From contig JAGAES010000011.1 in NCBI GenBank assembly GCA_017613055.1, positions 1 through 7,272 on the forward strand: a DNA stretch of 7,272 bases. Reading direction: 5' to 3'. Shown here one piece after another: positions 1 through 6,077 of the stretch (position 1 is the stretch's first letter; every line of letters begins with the position of its first letter). The notes below the pieces were generated by a model. The model did no database searches and was not told the DNA's origin. It saw only the letters and a program-made list of their open reading frames with translations. The translations under genes were made by a program, and so were the position numbers. This DNA is from Lachnospiraceae bacterium. GTDB taxonomy: Bacteria; Bacillota_A; Clostridia; Lachnospirales; Lachnospiraceae.

Positions 1-441
1 ATCGGAACCTCTCACGGCGCATATAAGTTCACCGCTGCGCAGTGTACGAGAAATGCCGACGGCATCCTTGTTCCCCCGCCGCTCCGTTTCGACGTACTCG
101 AAGAGTGCATCAAGAGACTGCCCGGTTTCCCGATCGTTCTTCACGGTTCCAGCTCCGTTCCGCAGGAATTCGTTAAGATGGTTAACCAGTACGGCGGCAA
201 CATGCCTGACGCCGTAGGTATTCCGGAAGAGCAGCTCCGTAAGGCAGCTCAGCTGGCCGTATGTAAGATCAATATCGACTCCGATATCCGTCTTGCAATG
301 ACCGGTAACATCCGTAAGTACTTCGCTGAGCATCCGGATCATTTTGATCCCCGCCAGTACCTGAAGCCCGCTCGTCAGGCCGTTAAGGACATGGTAGCTC
401 ATAAGATTAAGTACGTACTTGGTTCCGACAACAAGATTTGA
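1..441 (+). CDS. fba: Class II fructose-1,6-bisphosphate aldolase, C-terminal part (5' end outside window)
   Basis: Frame 1 is open from the first base to the TGA at 439-441, giving 146 residues; the N-terminal part lies before the window. Class II aldolases are cytoplasmic zinc enzymes that reversibly cleave fructose-1,6-bisphosphate to dihydroxyacetone phosphate and glyceraldehyde-3-phosphate in glycolysis and gluconeogenesis. Seen here: IGTSHGAYKF at residues 1-10, whose histidine fits a zinc ligand; PPPLRFDVL; VLHGSSSVPQ with a second metal-type histidine at residue 48; and NIDSDIR near residue 91, the phosphate-binding stretch. HGSSS and NIDSD replace the HGGSG and NIDTD of E. coli FbaA, as in the aldolase branch common in Clostridia (from memory). 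Codons such as CGT, GGT and AAC are frequent, as expected for a highly expressed gene and unlike the GGG/CGG/ACG-rich adhesin downstream. A strong terminator follows, so it is the last gene of its transcript. Confidence 0.93.
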   Translation: MGTSHGAYKFTAAQCTRNADGILVPPPLRFDVLEECIKRLPGFPIVLHGSSSVPQEFVKMVNQYGGNMPDAVGIPEEQLRKAAQLAVCKINIDSDIRLAMTGNIRKYFAEHPDHFDPRQYLKPARQAVKDMVAHKIKYVLGSDNKI

Positions 442-450
442 TATGAGCGA

Positions 451-486
451 TAAGCGAGCGCTTACGCGCCCGCGAACCGGTTTTTT
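451..486 (+). terminator. Weak hairpin plus T-run just after fba
   Basis: An 8-bp imperfect stem, GCGAGCGC (454-461) with GCGCCCGC (466-473), one A-C mismatch and loop TTAC, is followed after several bases by a T6 run at 481-486. TAAGC/GCTTA (451-464) is a competing hairpin. The gap between stem and T-run makes this a poor intrinsic terminator; it may be auxiliary to the next one. Confidence 0.3.
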
Positions 487-495
487 ATGAACAGG

Positions 496-537
496 AAGGG
501 TCCCTGAAAACGAAAGTTTTCAAGGGCCCTTTTTTTG
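496..537 (+). terminator. Rho-independent terminator of fba
   Basis: A 15-bp stem, 497-511 with 516-530, holds one G-U wobble and one C-A mismatch. It is capped by a GAAA (GNRA-type) loop at 512-515 and followed directly by T6-T7 at 530-536. The geometry is that of a strong intrinsic terminator, 55 bp after the fba stop. Confidence 0.9.
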
Positions 538-574
538 GTACTCAAAAGGCAGAAGCATTCAGGTTTGTGCCGTT
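536..574 (+). repeat. GGTACTC unit A (degenerate, unpaired)
   Basis: TGGTACTCA (536-544), 22 bp, then GTGCCGTT (567-574). The right end differs from the GTACCATT of unit B by two A-to-G changes. It starts in the T-run of the fba terminator and, unlike the others, has no visible inverted partner. Confidence 0.55.
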
Positions 575-617
575 TTGCGCCTTGTTTTCGGAATTCTCAT
601 GGTTTTTTCGGATAGTG

Positions 618-707
618 TGGTACTCAAAAGGGAAAAACAGCACTGTGGGTACCATTCCCCGCAGTCCTAAATGGTACTAAATTGTTGAAATTCTTAAATG
701 AGTACCA
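618..707. repeat. GGTACTC unit pair B/C, head-to-head (90 bp)
   Basis: Unit B (618-656) reads TGGTACTCA, 22 bp, GTACCATT. Unit C (670-707) is the inverse: AATGGTAC, 21 bp, TGAGTACCA. The conserved ends are perfect reverse complements, while the two central 21-22 bp segments are poorly complementary. The pair can fold as one long interrupted hairpin around a 13-bp loop. Each unit can also fold alone through its own TGGTAC/GTACCA-type ends, though unit C has TTAGTACCA-like inner bases. Confidence 0.7.
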
Positions 708-745
708 AGGATAGACATTTCGGGAATCAACATCCTGAAGAGGAG

Positions 746-834
746 TGGTACTCAAGTCAAGAAAAATGCAAAGTGGATACCATAAGAAAGACTTTTAATG
801 GTACCATTTTGCATTTTTTCAGCATTGAGTACCA
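746..834. repeat. GGTACTC unit pair D/E, head-to-head (89 bp)
   Basis: Unit D (746-784) reads TGGTACTCA, 22 bp, ATACCATA. Unit E (797-834) reads AATGGTAC, 21 bp, TGAGTACCA. Here the central segments are also complementary over about 11-12 bp (GAAAAATGCAAA at 761-772 against TTTGCATTTTTTC near 808-820). The whole element is therefore an imperfect palindrome of nearly 90 bp. It starts exactly 128 bp after pair B/C and has the same unit lengths and loop size. Confidence 0.75.
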
Positions 835-871
835 TATAAACGGAATATCCGGTCCCTGCGGAAGCTTGTAA

Positions 872-929
872 GGGCTAATTGCCCGGGGCGGATGGACACC
901 AAGCGACCGGATACCGGGCGAATGGCGTC
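872..929. other. GC-rich cluster of small inverted repeats
   Basis: Visible stems are GGGC-TAATT-GCCC (872-884) and GACACC (895-900) with GGCGTC (924-929), which has one mismatch and encloses CCGG-ATA-CCGG (907-917). They nest without conflict, as in a folded RNA. I do not recognise a known RNA family, and GC-rich DNA yields such stems easily by chance. Confidence 0.3.
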
Positions 930-936
930 AGGTGAA

Positions 937-966
937 AGAACCCGCGCGGACAGAACCCGGGCGGAT
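937..966. repeat. 15-bp tandem direct repeat
   Basis: AGAACCCGCGCGGAC (937-951) is followed immediately by AGAACCCGGGCGGAT (952-966), 13 of 15 positions identical. It lies about 30 bp upstream of the -35 of the adhesin promoter, so a regulator site is possible but unproven. Confidence 0.5.
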
Positions 967-994
967 TTCATGCGAGGGGGCGTTCGGAAATCCC

Positions 995-1023
995 TTGACA
1001 TTTTCCGCGGAAAATGATATGGT
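995..1023 (+). promoter_or_regulatory. Candidate sigma-A promoter of the adhesin gene
   Basis: TTGACA at 995-1000, a 17-bp spacer, then TATGGT at 1018-1023: a perfect -35, and a -10 matching 4 of 6 consensus bases. The start site would be near 1030, giving a leader of about 170 nt before the adhesin ATG at 1202. A second TTGACA at 1136-1141 has no convincing -10 at 16-18 bp, so this upstream site is preferred. Confidence 0.6.
999..1016. promoter_or_regulatory. 18-bp perfect palindrome in the promoter spacer (candidate operator)
   Basis: CATTTTCCGCGGAAAATG is exactly self-complementary, centred between 1007 and 1008. It overlaps the last two bases of the -35 and fills nearly the whole spacer. 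A dimeric protein bound here would block RNA polymerase, so repression is the natural inference. The protein is unknown. Confidence 0.55.
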
Positions 1024-1025
1024 AT

Positions 1026-1112
1026 CCCTACCGAAACGGAGGGCGCAAACTCCGACGGTTCTTTCCGGTAATCCCGAAGGGGAGCCGGGTCTTATTTCGG
1101 TCATATCGGCCG
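1026..1112 (+). ncRNA. Structured 5' leader of the adhesin mRNA (possible riboswitch, unassigned)
   Basis: Stems visible in the predicted leader are CGGAG (1037-1041) with CTCCG (1050-1054) around loop GGCGCAAA; CCGG (1065-1068) with CCGG (1085-1088) enclosing TCCC-GAAG-GGGA (1072-1083); and CGGTC (1098-1102) with GGCCG (1108-1112). CCCT (1026-1029) with AGGG (1040-1043) is an alternative to the first. CGCAAA followed later by AGCCGGGT recalls blocks of the c-di-GMP-I (GEMM) aptamer, and GGCGCAAACTCC recalls part of cobalamin riboswitches, but neither consensus fits throughout. c-di-GMP control of adhesins is known in Clostridia, which makes the idea worth testing. The predicted start near 1030 would clip the 5' strand of a GEMM fold. 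Confidence 0.28.
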
Positions 1113-1201
1113 CATTACCCGCATACGAACGCACCTTGACAATTGATTCTTTCTGAAATTCTGCAATTCTAAATATCTATGATTCTGAAAGGACAATCCA
1201 A

Positions 1202-3445
1202 ATGAAACAGAAACATAAAAGGACGACGGTCTTTCTGCTGACGGTCTGTCTTGTGCTGTCTCTCTTTCCGGGGACGTCGTTCGCGTCCGGGAACGGGACG
1301 GGGCTTGCTTATTCGATGACGACTCCGGTGTACTTTCTTCTGAAGGAGGAGCCGGCGGGGCGTTGGCTTGAGACCTATAACTGGATTCATACGATTAACA
1401 TAGGCGGAGTGACACATCCCGCGTATTGCGTGGAGTCGATGAAGATGAGTCCCGAGGACGGGATGCTGTACCGGCAGGTGGATGCGTCGGGCATGAACTA
1501 TTCGGAGACGACGATGTCGGGCATGCGCGAGATCTTACGGAACGGGTATCCGTACACGACGAAGATCTGCGGCATCGACTTCGGAAGCGATACCGTGAAG
1601 GCGCAGGCGGCGACGCAGGCAGCCATAAGAATGTGGGCTTCGTACCGGAAGGAACAGGAGAACGCTTCCTACAACGTCTTTCTGTTCTGGAATCCCGAAC
1701 CGAGGACCGGAAGCGCATTGGTGAAAGCCGGCACGGCACCTGGAGCAGCGGATGTGTACAACGCGGCGATTGCACTCTTTTTGCTTGCAAAAAGCGGACA
1801 GACGACAACGATCACCGCTGCATTTGACTTGCAGACGATTACGCTACCGGAAAGCACAGGAGGGGATTACTTCGAAATCTCGCTGACGCTTTCTCTTACC
1901 AACTGCGAGTACGGGACGCTTTCGTTCAGCGAGGCGGGCGCCGTAATCACGGGAGTGACCAGAGGAACCGCGGATCGGATTGAGAACGGAGCAACCGTAA
2001 AGGTACGGGTTCCGGCTTCCGCAGGCGGAAAGACGATGACGGTGCTCGCGAGCGGGTACAGCACGAAGGCGGTTTCTTCGCTTCAGTTCTACGCCGAGGA
2101 TACGGGACACCGGCAGAGGCTTTTCGTCGGAAGGACGGATCAGTACGGCGTGACCGTTAAGGAGCAGCACGTAAGCATTCCGTCTCCGACACCGACCCCG
2201 CGTACCAATCCGGTATCTATCTCGAAGCGGGCGCTGACAACGTCTTCTTCGGGCTCCGCGCCCGGCGGTTCGGAAGGCGACGCGCAGGAACTGAAAGGCG
2301 CAAGGCTTCAGATTCTCGACCGCAACCGAAACGTGCTTTTCGAGTGGGTGACGGACGGAAAGGAGAAGCAGCTGAACGCCGTGCTTGTTGCCGGTGAAAC
2401 GTATATCCTCCATGAGGTGTCGGCGCCTCCCGGGTACGTGCTTGCGAAGGACCAGACATTTACCGTGAACTCGGACGGAACGATCAACAAAGTCGTGATG
2501 GAAGACAAACCGACGCGCGTCGAAATCAGCAAGAAATCCGGTCTGAACGGAGCGCTTCTTGCGGGAGCAAGAATGCAGATCTTCGACGGGAACACGCTTG
2601 TGCACGAGTGGGTGACGGACGGCGGCACGCACACGCTGGTCGGGCAGCTGACCGCGGGGAAGACGTACCGGCTGCATGAGGTTTCGGCACCGGCGGGGTA
2701 CCTGATCGCGGCGGACGTCACATTTACCGTAGGAACGACAGGCGAATGGGACCATGTCGAGATGATCGATGACTACACGAAGGTCATCATCAGCAAAGTG
2801 AGCCTTGTGAGCGGCGAAGAGCTCGCCGGGGCGGAGCTGACGCTTACCGATGAAAGCGGGACGGAAGTCGCCTCGTGGGTGACCGACGGAACGCAGACGG
2901 TTGTCTCGGCGGTTCTGAATCCGGGCGAGACGTACACGCTTACGGAGGTCAGCGCGCCGCAGGGCTACCTGACGGCCGAAACCGTGTGCTTCCGCTACGG
3001 CGAGGACAGCCCGACCGTCGTGATGAAGGACGCGCCGACGGTCGTCGTGACCGCGAAGAAGGACCGCGCGACCGACGACTACCTGCCGGGAGCGAAGATG
3101 CAGATTCTCGACACCGCGGGAAATGTCATGGAGGAATGGGTCAGCACCGACTCGGACCACCGGACGGTCGCGAAGCTTGCGGCGGGAGAGAAGTACATCC
3201 TCCACGAGGCGGAGGCGCCTGAAGGGTATTCGGAAGGTGAGGATATCGAATTTACCGTCTCGAAGGACCGGCGGATTGATGAAATCGTCTGCTACAACAT
3301 CCGCTCGGCGGTGCTTCCCGCGACGCTTCCGGCGCCGGAGACCGGCGACCGGTCGGCGAACTACGTGCTGTATGGAATTTTCGGTTTCCTGGCAGCAGTC
3401 AACACCGGAATTCTCGGGCGGCGCAGCAGAAAGCGGAAGCAATAG
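1202..3445 (+). CDS. Sortase-anchored thioester-domain adhesin with four SpaA/CnaB-like repeats
   Basis: A secreted surface protein of 747 residues; AAAGGA at 1188-1193 sits 8 nt before the ATG. Residues 1-28 are a signal peptide (KQKHKR, a hydrophobic core, cleavage near SFA). Residues about 35-200 look like a thioester domain: Cys76 in PAYCVES and Gln139 in AATQAAIRMW fit the Cys-Gln pair that forms the internal thioester used by Gram-positive adhesins for covalent attachment to targets. A beta-rich stretch (about 200-323) and a Pro-rich linker (PSPTPTPR, 327-334) follow. Four SpaA/CnaB-like repeats come next (about 335-437, 438-525, 526-612, 613-700), each with a Lys and a Glu suited to isopeptide formation. 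The C-terminus has PETGD (712-716), a membrane segment (about 721-738) and the tail RRSRKRKQ, a non-LPxTG sortase signal. No sortase gene is in view. It is probably monocistronic. Target and ligand are unknown. Confidence 0.88.
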   Translation: MKQKHKRTTVFLLTVCLVLSLFPGTSFASGNGTGLAYSMTTPVYFLLKEEPAGRWLETYNWIHTINIGGVTHPAYCVESMKMSPEDGMLYRQVDASGMNYSETTMSGMREILRNGYPYTTKICGIDFGSDTVKAQAATQAAIRMWASYRKEQENASYNVFLFWNPEPRTGSALVKAGTAPGAADVYNAAIALFLLAKSGQTTTITAAFDLQTITLPESTGGDYFEISLTLSLTNCEYGTLSFSEAGAVITGVTRGTADRIENGATVKVRVPASAGGKTMTVLASGYSTKAVSSLQFYAEDTGHRQRLFVGRTDQYGVTVKEQHVSIPSPTPTPRTNPVSISKRALTTSSSGSAPGGSEGDAQELKGARLQILDRNRNVLFEWVTDGKEKQLNAVLVAGETYILHEVSAPPGYVLAKDQTFTVNSDGTINKVVMEDKPTRVEISKKSGLNGALLAGARMQIFDGNTLVHEWVTDGGTHTLVGQLTAGKTYRLHEVSAPAGYLIAADVTFTVGTTGEWDHVEMIDDYTKVIISKVSLVSGEELAGAELTLTDESGTEVASWVTDGTQTVVSAVLNPGETYTLTEVSAPQGYLTAETVCFRYGEDSPTVVMKDAPTVVVTAKKDRATDDYLPGAKMQILDTAGNVMEEWVSTDSDHRTVAKLAAGEKYILHEAEAPEGYSEGEDIEFTVSKDRRIDEIVCYNIRSAVLPATLPAPETGDRSANYVLYGIFGFLAAVNTGILGRRSRKRKQ
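2204..3301 (+). repeat. Four tandem SpaA/CnaB-like protein repeats (~88 aa each)
   Basis: Within the adhesin, four diverged units share an N-terminal V-I-S-K strand, LxGAxxQI, EWVTDG, a GETYxLHE-V-SAPxGY core and a terminal V-x-M-x-D strand. Candidate isopeptide residues are Lys342/Glu405/Asp435, Lys444/Glu493/Asp523, Lys532/Glu582/Asp610 and Lys619/Glu669/Asn699. The first unit carries an insertion rich in Ser, Gly and Ala after its lysine. In the family, Lys-Asn or Lys-Asp bonds stiffen stalks against force and proteases. Bond formation here is inferred from position only. Confidence 0.8.
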
Positions 3446-3466
3446 CATAACGGGACAAACCCGATA

Positions 3467-3496
3467 ACTGCCGTACGGTTCGTGCGGCAGTTTTTT
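3467..3496 (+). terminator. Rho-independent terminator of the adhesin gene
   Basis: ACTGCCGTACG (3467-3477) pairs with CGTGCGGCAGT (3481-3491) through one G-U pair, giving 11 bp around a 3-nt GTT loop, followed by T6 (3491-3496). It begins 21 bp after the TAG. A smaller hairpin, CGGG-ACAAA-CCCG (3451-3463), precedes it. Confidence 0.9.
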
Positions 3497-3499
3497 CGG

Positions 3500-3528
3500 T
3501 TGAAAAAAAGCCGTGTAACCGATATAAT
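3500..3528 (+). promoter_or_regulatory. Promoter of the TPR lipoprotein-hflX operon
   Basis: TTGAAA (3500-3505), 17-bp spacer, TATAAT (3523-3528): a near-consensus sigma-A promoter starting only 4 bp after the preceding terminator's T-run. The start site would be near 3535, leaving about 23 nt of leader with the ribosome binding site AAAGG at 3546-3550. Confidence 0.85.
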
Positions 3529-3557
3529 GGTTATCAGCGGAAAGGAAAGGACTTACG

Positions 3558-4745
3558 ATGAAATATAAACTGCTGATTCTTTTTACGATATTGCTCACGG
3601 CCATGGCCGTTACCGCCTGCGGAAAGGATAAGATGACCGTCGAAGGCGAGAACGAGAAGGGGCTGGGCTACTACAACTCCGGCGACTACGAAACCGCGCG
3701 GGAGTACTTTGAGCGTGCCCTGAAGCTGGAGCCGAACAACAGGGAAGTGCTTAATAACTACGGAATGGCGCTGATCCAGCTTCGTGAGAACGATCTCGCG
3801 CTCGAGCAGTTTAACAACGTCATCAACGAGAAGTCGACCACGAAGAAGACGCAGAAACTCAATAAGTTTGCCTACCGCGGCAAAGGTATCGCCTACATGC
3901 AGAAGCTCGAGTTCCAGAACGCGCTCGACTGCTTCGTTGCGGCGCTTGCGATCAGCGCGGATTCCGACTGGAATGTCGACATTATGTACTACAAGGCCAA
4001 CGCGCAGGAATGCCTCGGCGACACCGACACCGCAATCGAGTCGTACGGCGCGGTTCTCGAAATGGATCCGGGCAACGTGCTTGCGCTTCTTGCAAGAGGC
4101 AATCTGTACCGCGAGAAGGGGGACTCCTCCCGCGCGATTTCGGATTACGAGGCGGCGCTTTCGAAGGACAAGGAAAACTACTACGCATACATCGGCCTTT
4201 ACACCTGCTACCGGGACAAAGGAGACGAAGAAAAGGCGAAGAGCGCGCTTGACACGGCAAGCCGTCTGAAGATCGAGAACAACGAGGATAAGTATCTGCT
4301 CGGACAGGTGCATTTCTATCAGCGCAACTACACCTCATCAAAGATTGAGATGCAGAACGCCGTCGAGAACGGCTTTACCGAGGCCAACTTCTTCCTTGCG
4401 GAGATTGCGATGCACGAGGAAGAGTACGAGAAGGCCATCGAATACTATGACATTTACCGCGCAAGCATCATTACGACATCGCCGACCGTGTGCAACCAGG
4501 AAGCGGTCTGCTACCTTGCGCTGTTCGATTACGACAAGGCGCAGGAGATGATCAACCTGGGGCTTTCGTTCGGGGCTTCGGCGGCGCGCCAGCAGCTGCT
4601 TCGGAACCAGATTGCCGTCTATGAGGGACGGTACGATTTCCAGGCGGCGTACGATGCGTTCCAGACATACATCGTCGAGTACCCATACGACGACGAGGCC
4701 ATCGAGGAGTATAAATTCGTTAAGAAGAGACTTGGATATGATTGA
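3558..4745 (+). CDS. TPR-repeat lipoprotein
   Basis: The 395-residue product starts at an ATG 7 nt after AAAGG. Residues 1-20 form a type II signal peptide ending in the lipobox VTAC, so Cys21 should be lipid-modified and the protein held on the outer face of the membrane. The rest is almost entirely tetratricopeptide repeats, about ten helical pairs. The clearest are GLGYYNSGDYETAREYFERA and the units containing GDTDTAIESY, GDSSRAISDY, EEEYEKAIEYY and FDYDKAQEM. TPR arrays are protein-binding scaffolds; no catalytic domain is visible. It is the first gene of an operon with hflX and overlaps it by 8 nt. The link between an extracellular lipoprotein and a cytoplasmic ribosome GTPase is unexplained. 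The specific partner is unknown. Confidence 0.88.
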   Translation: MKYKLLILFTILLTAMAVTACGKDKMTVEGENEKGLGYYNSGDYETAREYFERALKLEPNNREVLNNYGMALIQLRENDLALEQFNNVINEKSTTKKTQKLNKFAYRGKGIAYMQKLEFQNALDCFVAALAISADSDWNVDIMYYKANAQECLGDTDTAIESYGAVLEMDPGNVLALLARGNLYREKGDSSRAISDYEAALSKDKENYYAYIGLYTCYRDKGDEEKAKSALDTASRLKIENNEDKYLLGQVHFYQRNYTSSKIEMQNAVENGFTEANFFLAEIAMHEEEYEKAIEYYDIYRASIITTSPTVCNQEAVCYLALFDYDKAQEMINLGLSFGASAARQQLLRNQIAVYEGRYDFQAAYDAFQTYIVEYPYDDEAIEEYKFVKKRLGYD

Positions 4746-5982
4746 GAATACCGAAACGAAGGAACGCGTGATTCTGGTCGCCGTTGCAGGCAATACTGCG
4801 GCAAATGACATCGATAACGTGAAGGAATCGCTCTCGGAACTCGGAGAACTCGTGAAGACCGCGGGGGCGGAGACCGTCGGGCAGGTGATACAGAACCGCG
4901 AGACGGTGCATGCCGGGACGTATATCGGCAAGGGCAAGATCGATGAGGTGGCGGAGCTCCTTCGGGAGACCGGCGCGGACGGAATACTTACCGACGACGA
5001 GCTGAGTCCCGCGCAGATGAAGAACCTTGAGGACGCGCTCGGGTGCAAGGTCATGGACCGCACGATGCTGATCCTCGACATCTTTGCAAAACACGCTTCC
5101 ACAAAGGAAGGAACGATACAGGTCGAGCTGGCACAGTTAAAATACCGCGCGACGAGGCTGATCGGCGCAGGAACGGCGATGTCGAGACTCGGCGGCGGAA
5201 TCGGAACGAGAGGCCCCGGCGAGAAGAAACTCGAAGTGGACCGCCGGCTTATCAGAAACCGCATCAGCCAGCTGAATTCCGAACTGAAGGAAGTGCAGCA
5301 GAACCGTGAGACGCAGCGTGCAAGACGCGAGCGGTCGGCAGTGCCGGTCGTCGCGATTGTCGGCTACACGAACGCCGGCAAGTCGACGCTTCTTAACCGG
5401 CTGACGGGAGCGGGCGTATTGTCGGAGGACAAACTGTTCGCGACGCTTGACCCGACGACGAGAGCTTATAAGACCGCGGACGGACAGGAGATTCTGTTTA
5501 CGGACACGGTCGGATTTATAAGGAAGCTGCCGCATCACCTTGTGGACGCGTTCCGCTCGACGCTTGAGGAAGCGAAGTACGCGGACCTCGTGCTGCATGT
5601 CGTGGATGCTTCGGGCGAAGCACCGGACGTGCAGATGGCGGTTGTTTACGAAACGCTCGGGAATCTCGGCGTGACCGACAAGCCGGTCGTCACCGCGCTC
5701 AACAAGCAGGACATCGCGCAGGGACGCATCTTAAAGGACCTGCGGGCCGACCGGGTCGTGAAGATTTCCGCGAAGACCGGCGAAGGCGTAGAGGAACTCG
5801 TCGACACAATCTGCGAAGTGCTTCGTGAGCAGAAGATCTATATTGAGAAAGTGATTCCGTATGCGGAAGCCGGCAAGGTCGCCGAAATCCGCCGGTACGG
5901 GGAGCTCCTCAGCGAGGAGTATGTCGCGGACGGAATTTCGGTGAAAGCATACCTGCCGAAAGATTTTCCGGGCACAATCTAA
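4738..5982 (+). CDS. hflX: GTPase HflX (ribosome-splitting/rescue factor)
   Basis: HflX is a cytoplasmic GTPase that binds the large ribosomal subunit and splits stalled or idle ribosomes, notably in heat stress (shown in E. coli). I place the start at ATG 4738, giving 414 residues, close to the family length (about 410-430). The frame stays open further upstream, but that part is an Arg/Ser-rich shadow of the lipoprotein gene. The N-terminal HflX domain shows GTYIGKGKIDEV, DRTMLILDIFAKHA and GGGIGTRGPGE (152-162), followed by a basic helical linker. The G domain shows G1 GYTNAGKST (209-217), switch I FATLDPTTR (234-242), G3 DTVGF (256-260), G4 NKQD (322-325) and G5 SAKTG (344-348), all intact. 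The 8-nt overlap with the lipoprotein gene and the lack of a strong ribosome binding site suggest translational coupling. Confidence 0.96.
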   Translation: MIENTETKERVILVAVAGNTAANDIDNVKESLSELGELVKTAGAETVGQVIQNRETVHAGTYIGKGKIDEVAELLRETGADGILTDDELSPAQMKNLEDALGCKVMDRTMLILDIFAKHASTKEGTIQVELAQLKYRATRLIGAGTAMSRLGGGIGTRGPGEKKLEVDRRLIRNRISQLNSELKEVQQNRETQRARRERSAVPVVAIVGYTNAGKSTLLNRLTGAGVLSEDKLFATLDPTTRAYKTADGQEILFTDTVGFIRKLPHHLVDAFRSTLEEAKYADLVLHVVDASGEAPDVQMAVVYETLGNLGVTDKPVVTALNKQDIAQGRILKDLRADRVVKISAKTGEGVEELVDTICEVLREQKIYIEKVIPYAEAGKVAEIRRYGELLSEEYVADGISVKAYLPKDFPGTI

Positions 5983-5994
5983 GAAAGGAGCACA

Positions 5995-6030
5995 GTGGGC
6001 CCCTCCTCATGACAATGGTCATCAGGACTC
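5995..6030. repeat. REP-like 36-bp repeat, copy 1
   Basis: Starts GTGGGCCCCTCC and ends ATCAGGACTC. It contains the inner hairpin TCCT-C-ATGAC-AATG-GTCAT-C-AGGA (5-bp core plus 4-bp outer stem, one C-C mismatch). It is identical over all 36 bp to copy 2, which begins 46 bp later. AGTGGG (5994-5999) can also pair with CCCACT (6033-6038). Confidence 0.85.
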
Positions 6031-6040
6031 TTCCCACTTC

Positions 6041-6076
6041 GTGGGCCCCTCCTCATGACAATGGTCATCAGGACTC
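6041..6076. repeat. REP-like 36-bp repeat, copy 2
   Basis: Perfect copy of 5995-6030. The 10 bp between the copies form CCCAC-TTC-GTGGG (6033-6045) with its first bases, so the cluster is a chain of alternating hairpins. Confidence 0.85.
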
Positions 6077-6077
6077 C

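Larger units (their letters stand above)
442..1201. other. 760-bp intergenic region without a recognisable gene
   Basis: No reading frame here has both a plausible start with ribosome binding site and a recognisable product. The first part (537-840) is AT-rich and carries the GGTACTC unit array. The second (841-1120) is GC-rich with many short inverted repeats, and the last 60 bp are AT-rich again and lead into the adhesin start. The compositional switch near 840 suggests pieces of different origin. The parts are listed separately. Confidence 0.8.

Noticed and set aside
536..834. CRISPR array reading of the GGTACTC units
   Set aside because: The conserved blocks are only 8-9 bp, orientation alternates and unit spacing is uneven, so there is no direct repeat-spacer series and no cas gene.
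932..1156. Short + strand frame upstream of the adhesin (74 codons)
   Set aside because: It runs through the tandem repeat, promoter and palindrome, lacks a ribosome binding site and resembles no protein.
1136..1183. Second adhesin promoter from TTGACA at 1136
   Set aside because: No acceptable -10 lies 16-18 bp downstream (TTCTGC at 17 bp); TATGAT at 1178 is too far.
1844..3604. Long minus-strand open frame (586 codons) opposite the adhesin gene
   Set aside because: It is Arg/His/Val-rich, without recognisable domains, and its openness follows from the GC-biased codons of the adhesin on the + strand, whose product is clearly recognisable.
3534..4313. Minus-strand frame opposite the lipoprotein gene
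   Set aside because: It is a shadow of the TPR coding frame with no ribosome binding site or recognisable domain.
4612..4737. Upstream extension of hflX to an earlier ATG
   Set aside because: The extra 42 residues are Arg/Ser/Thr-rich, lie inside the lipoprotein gene and would exceed the family length; ATG 4738 fits the HflX N-terminus.
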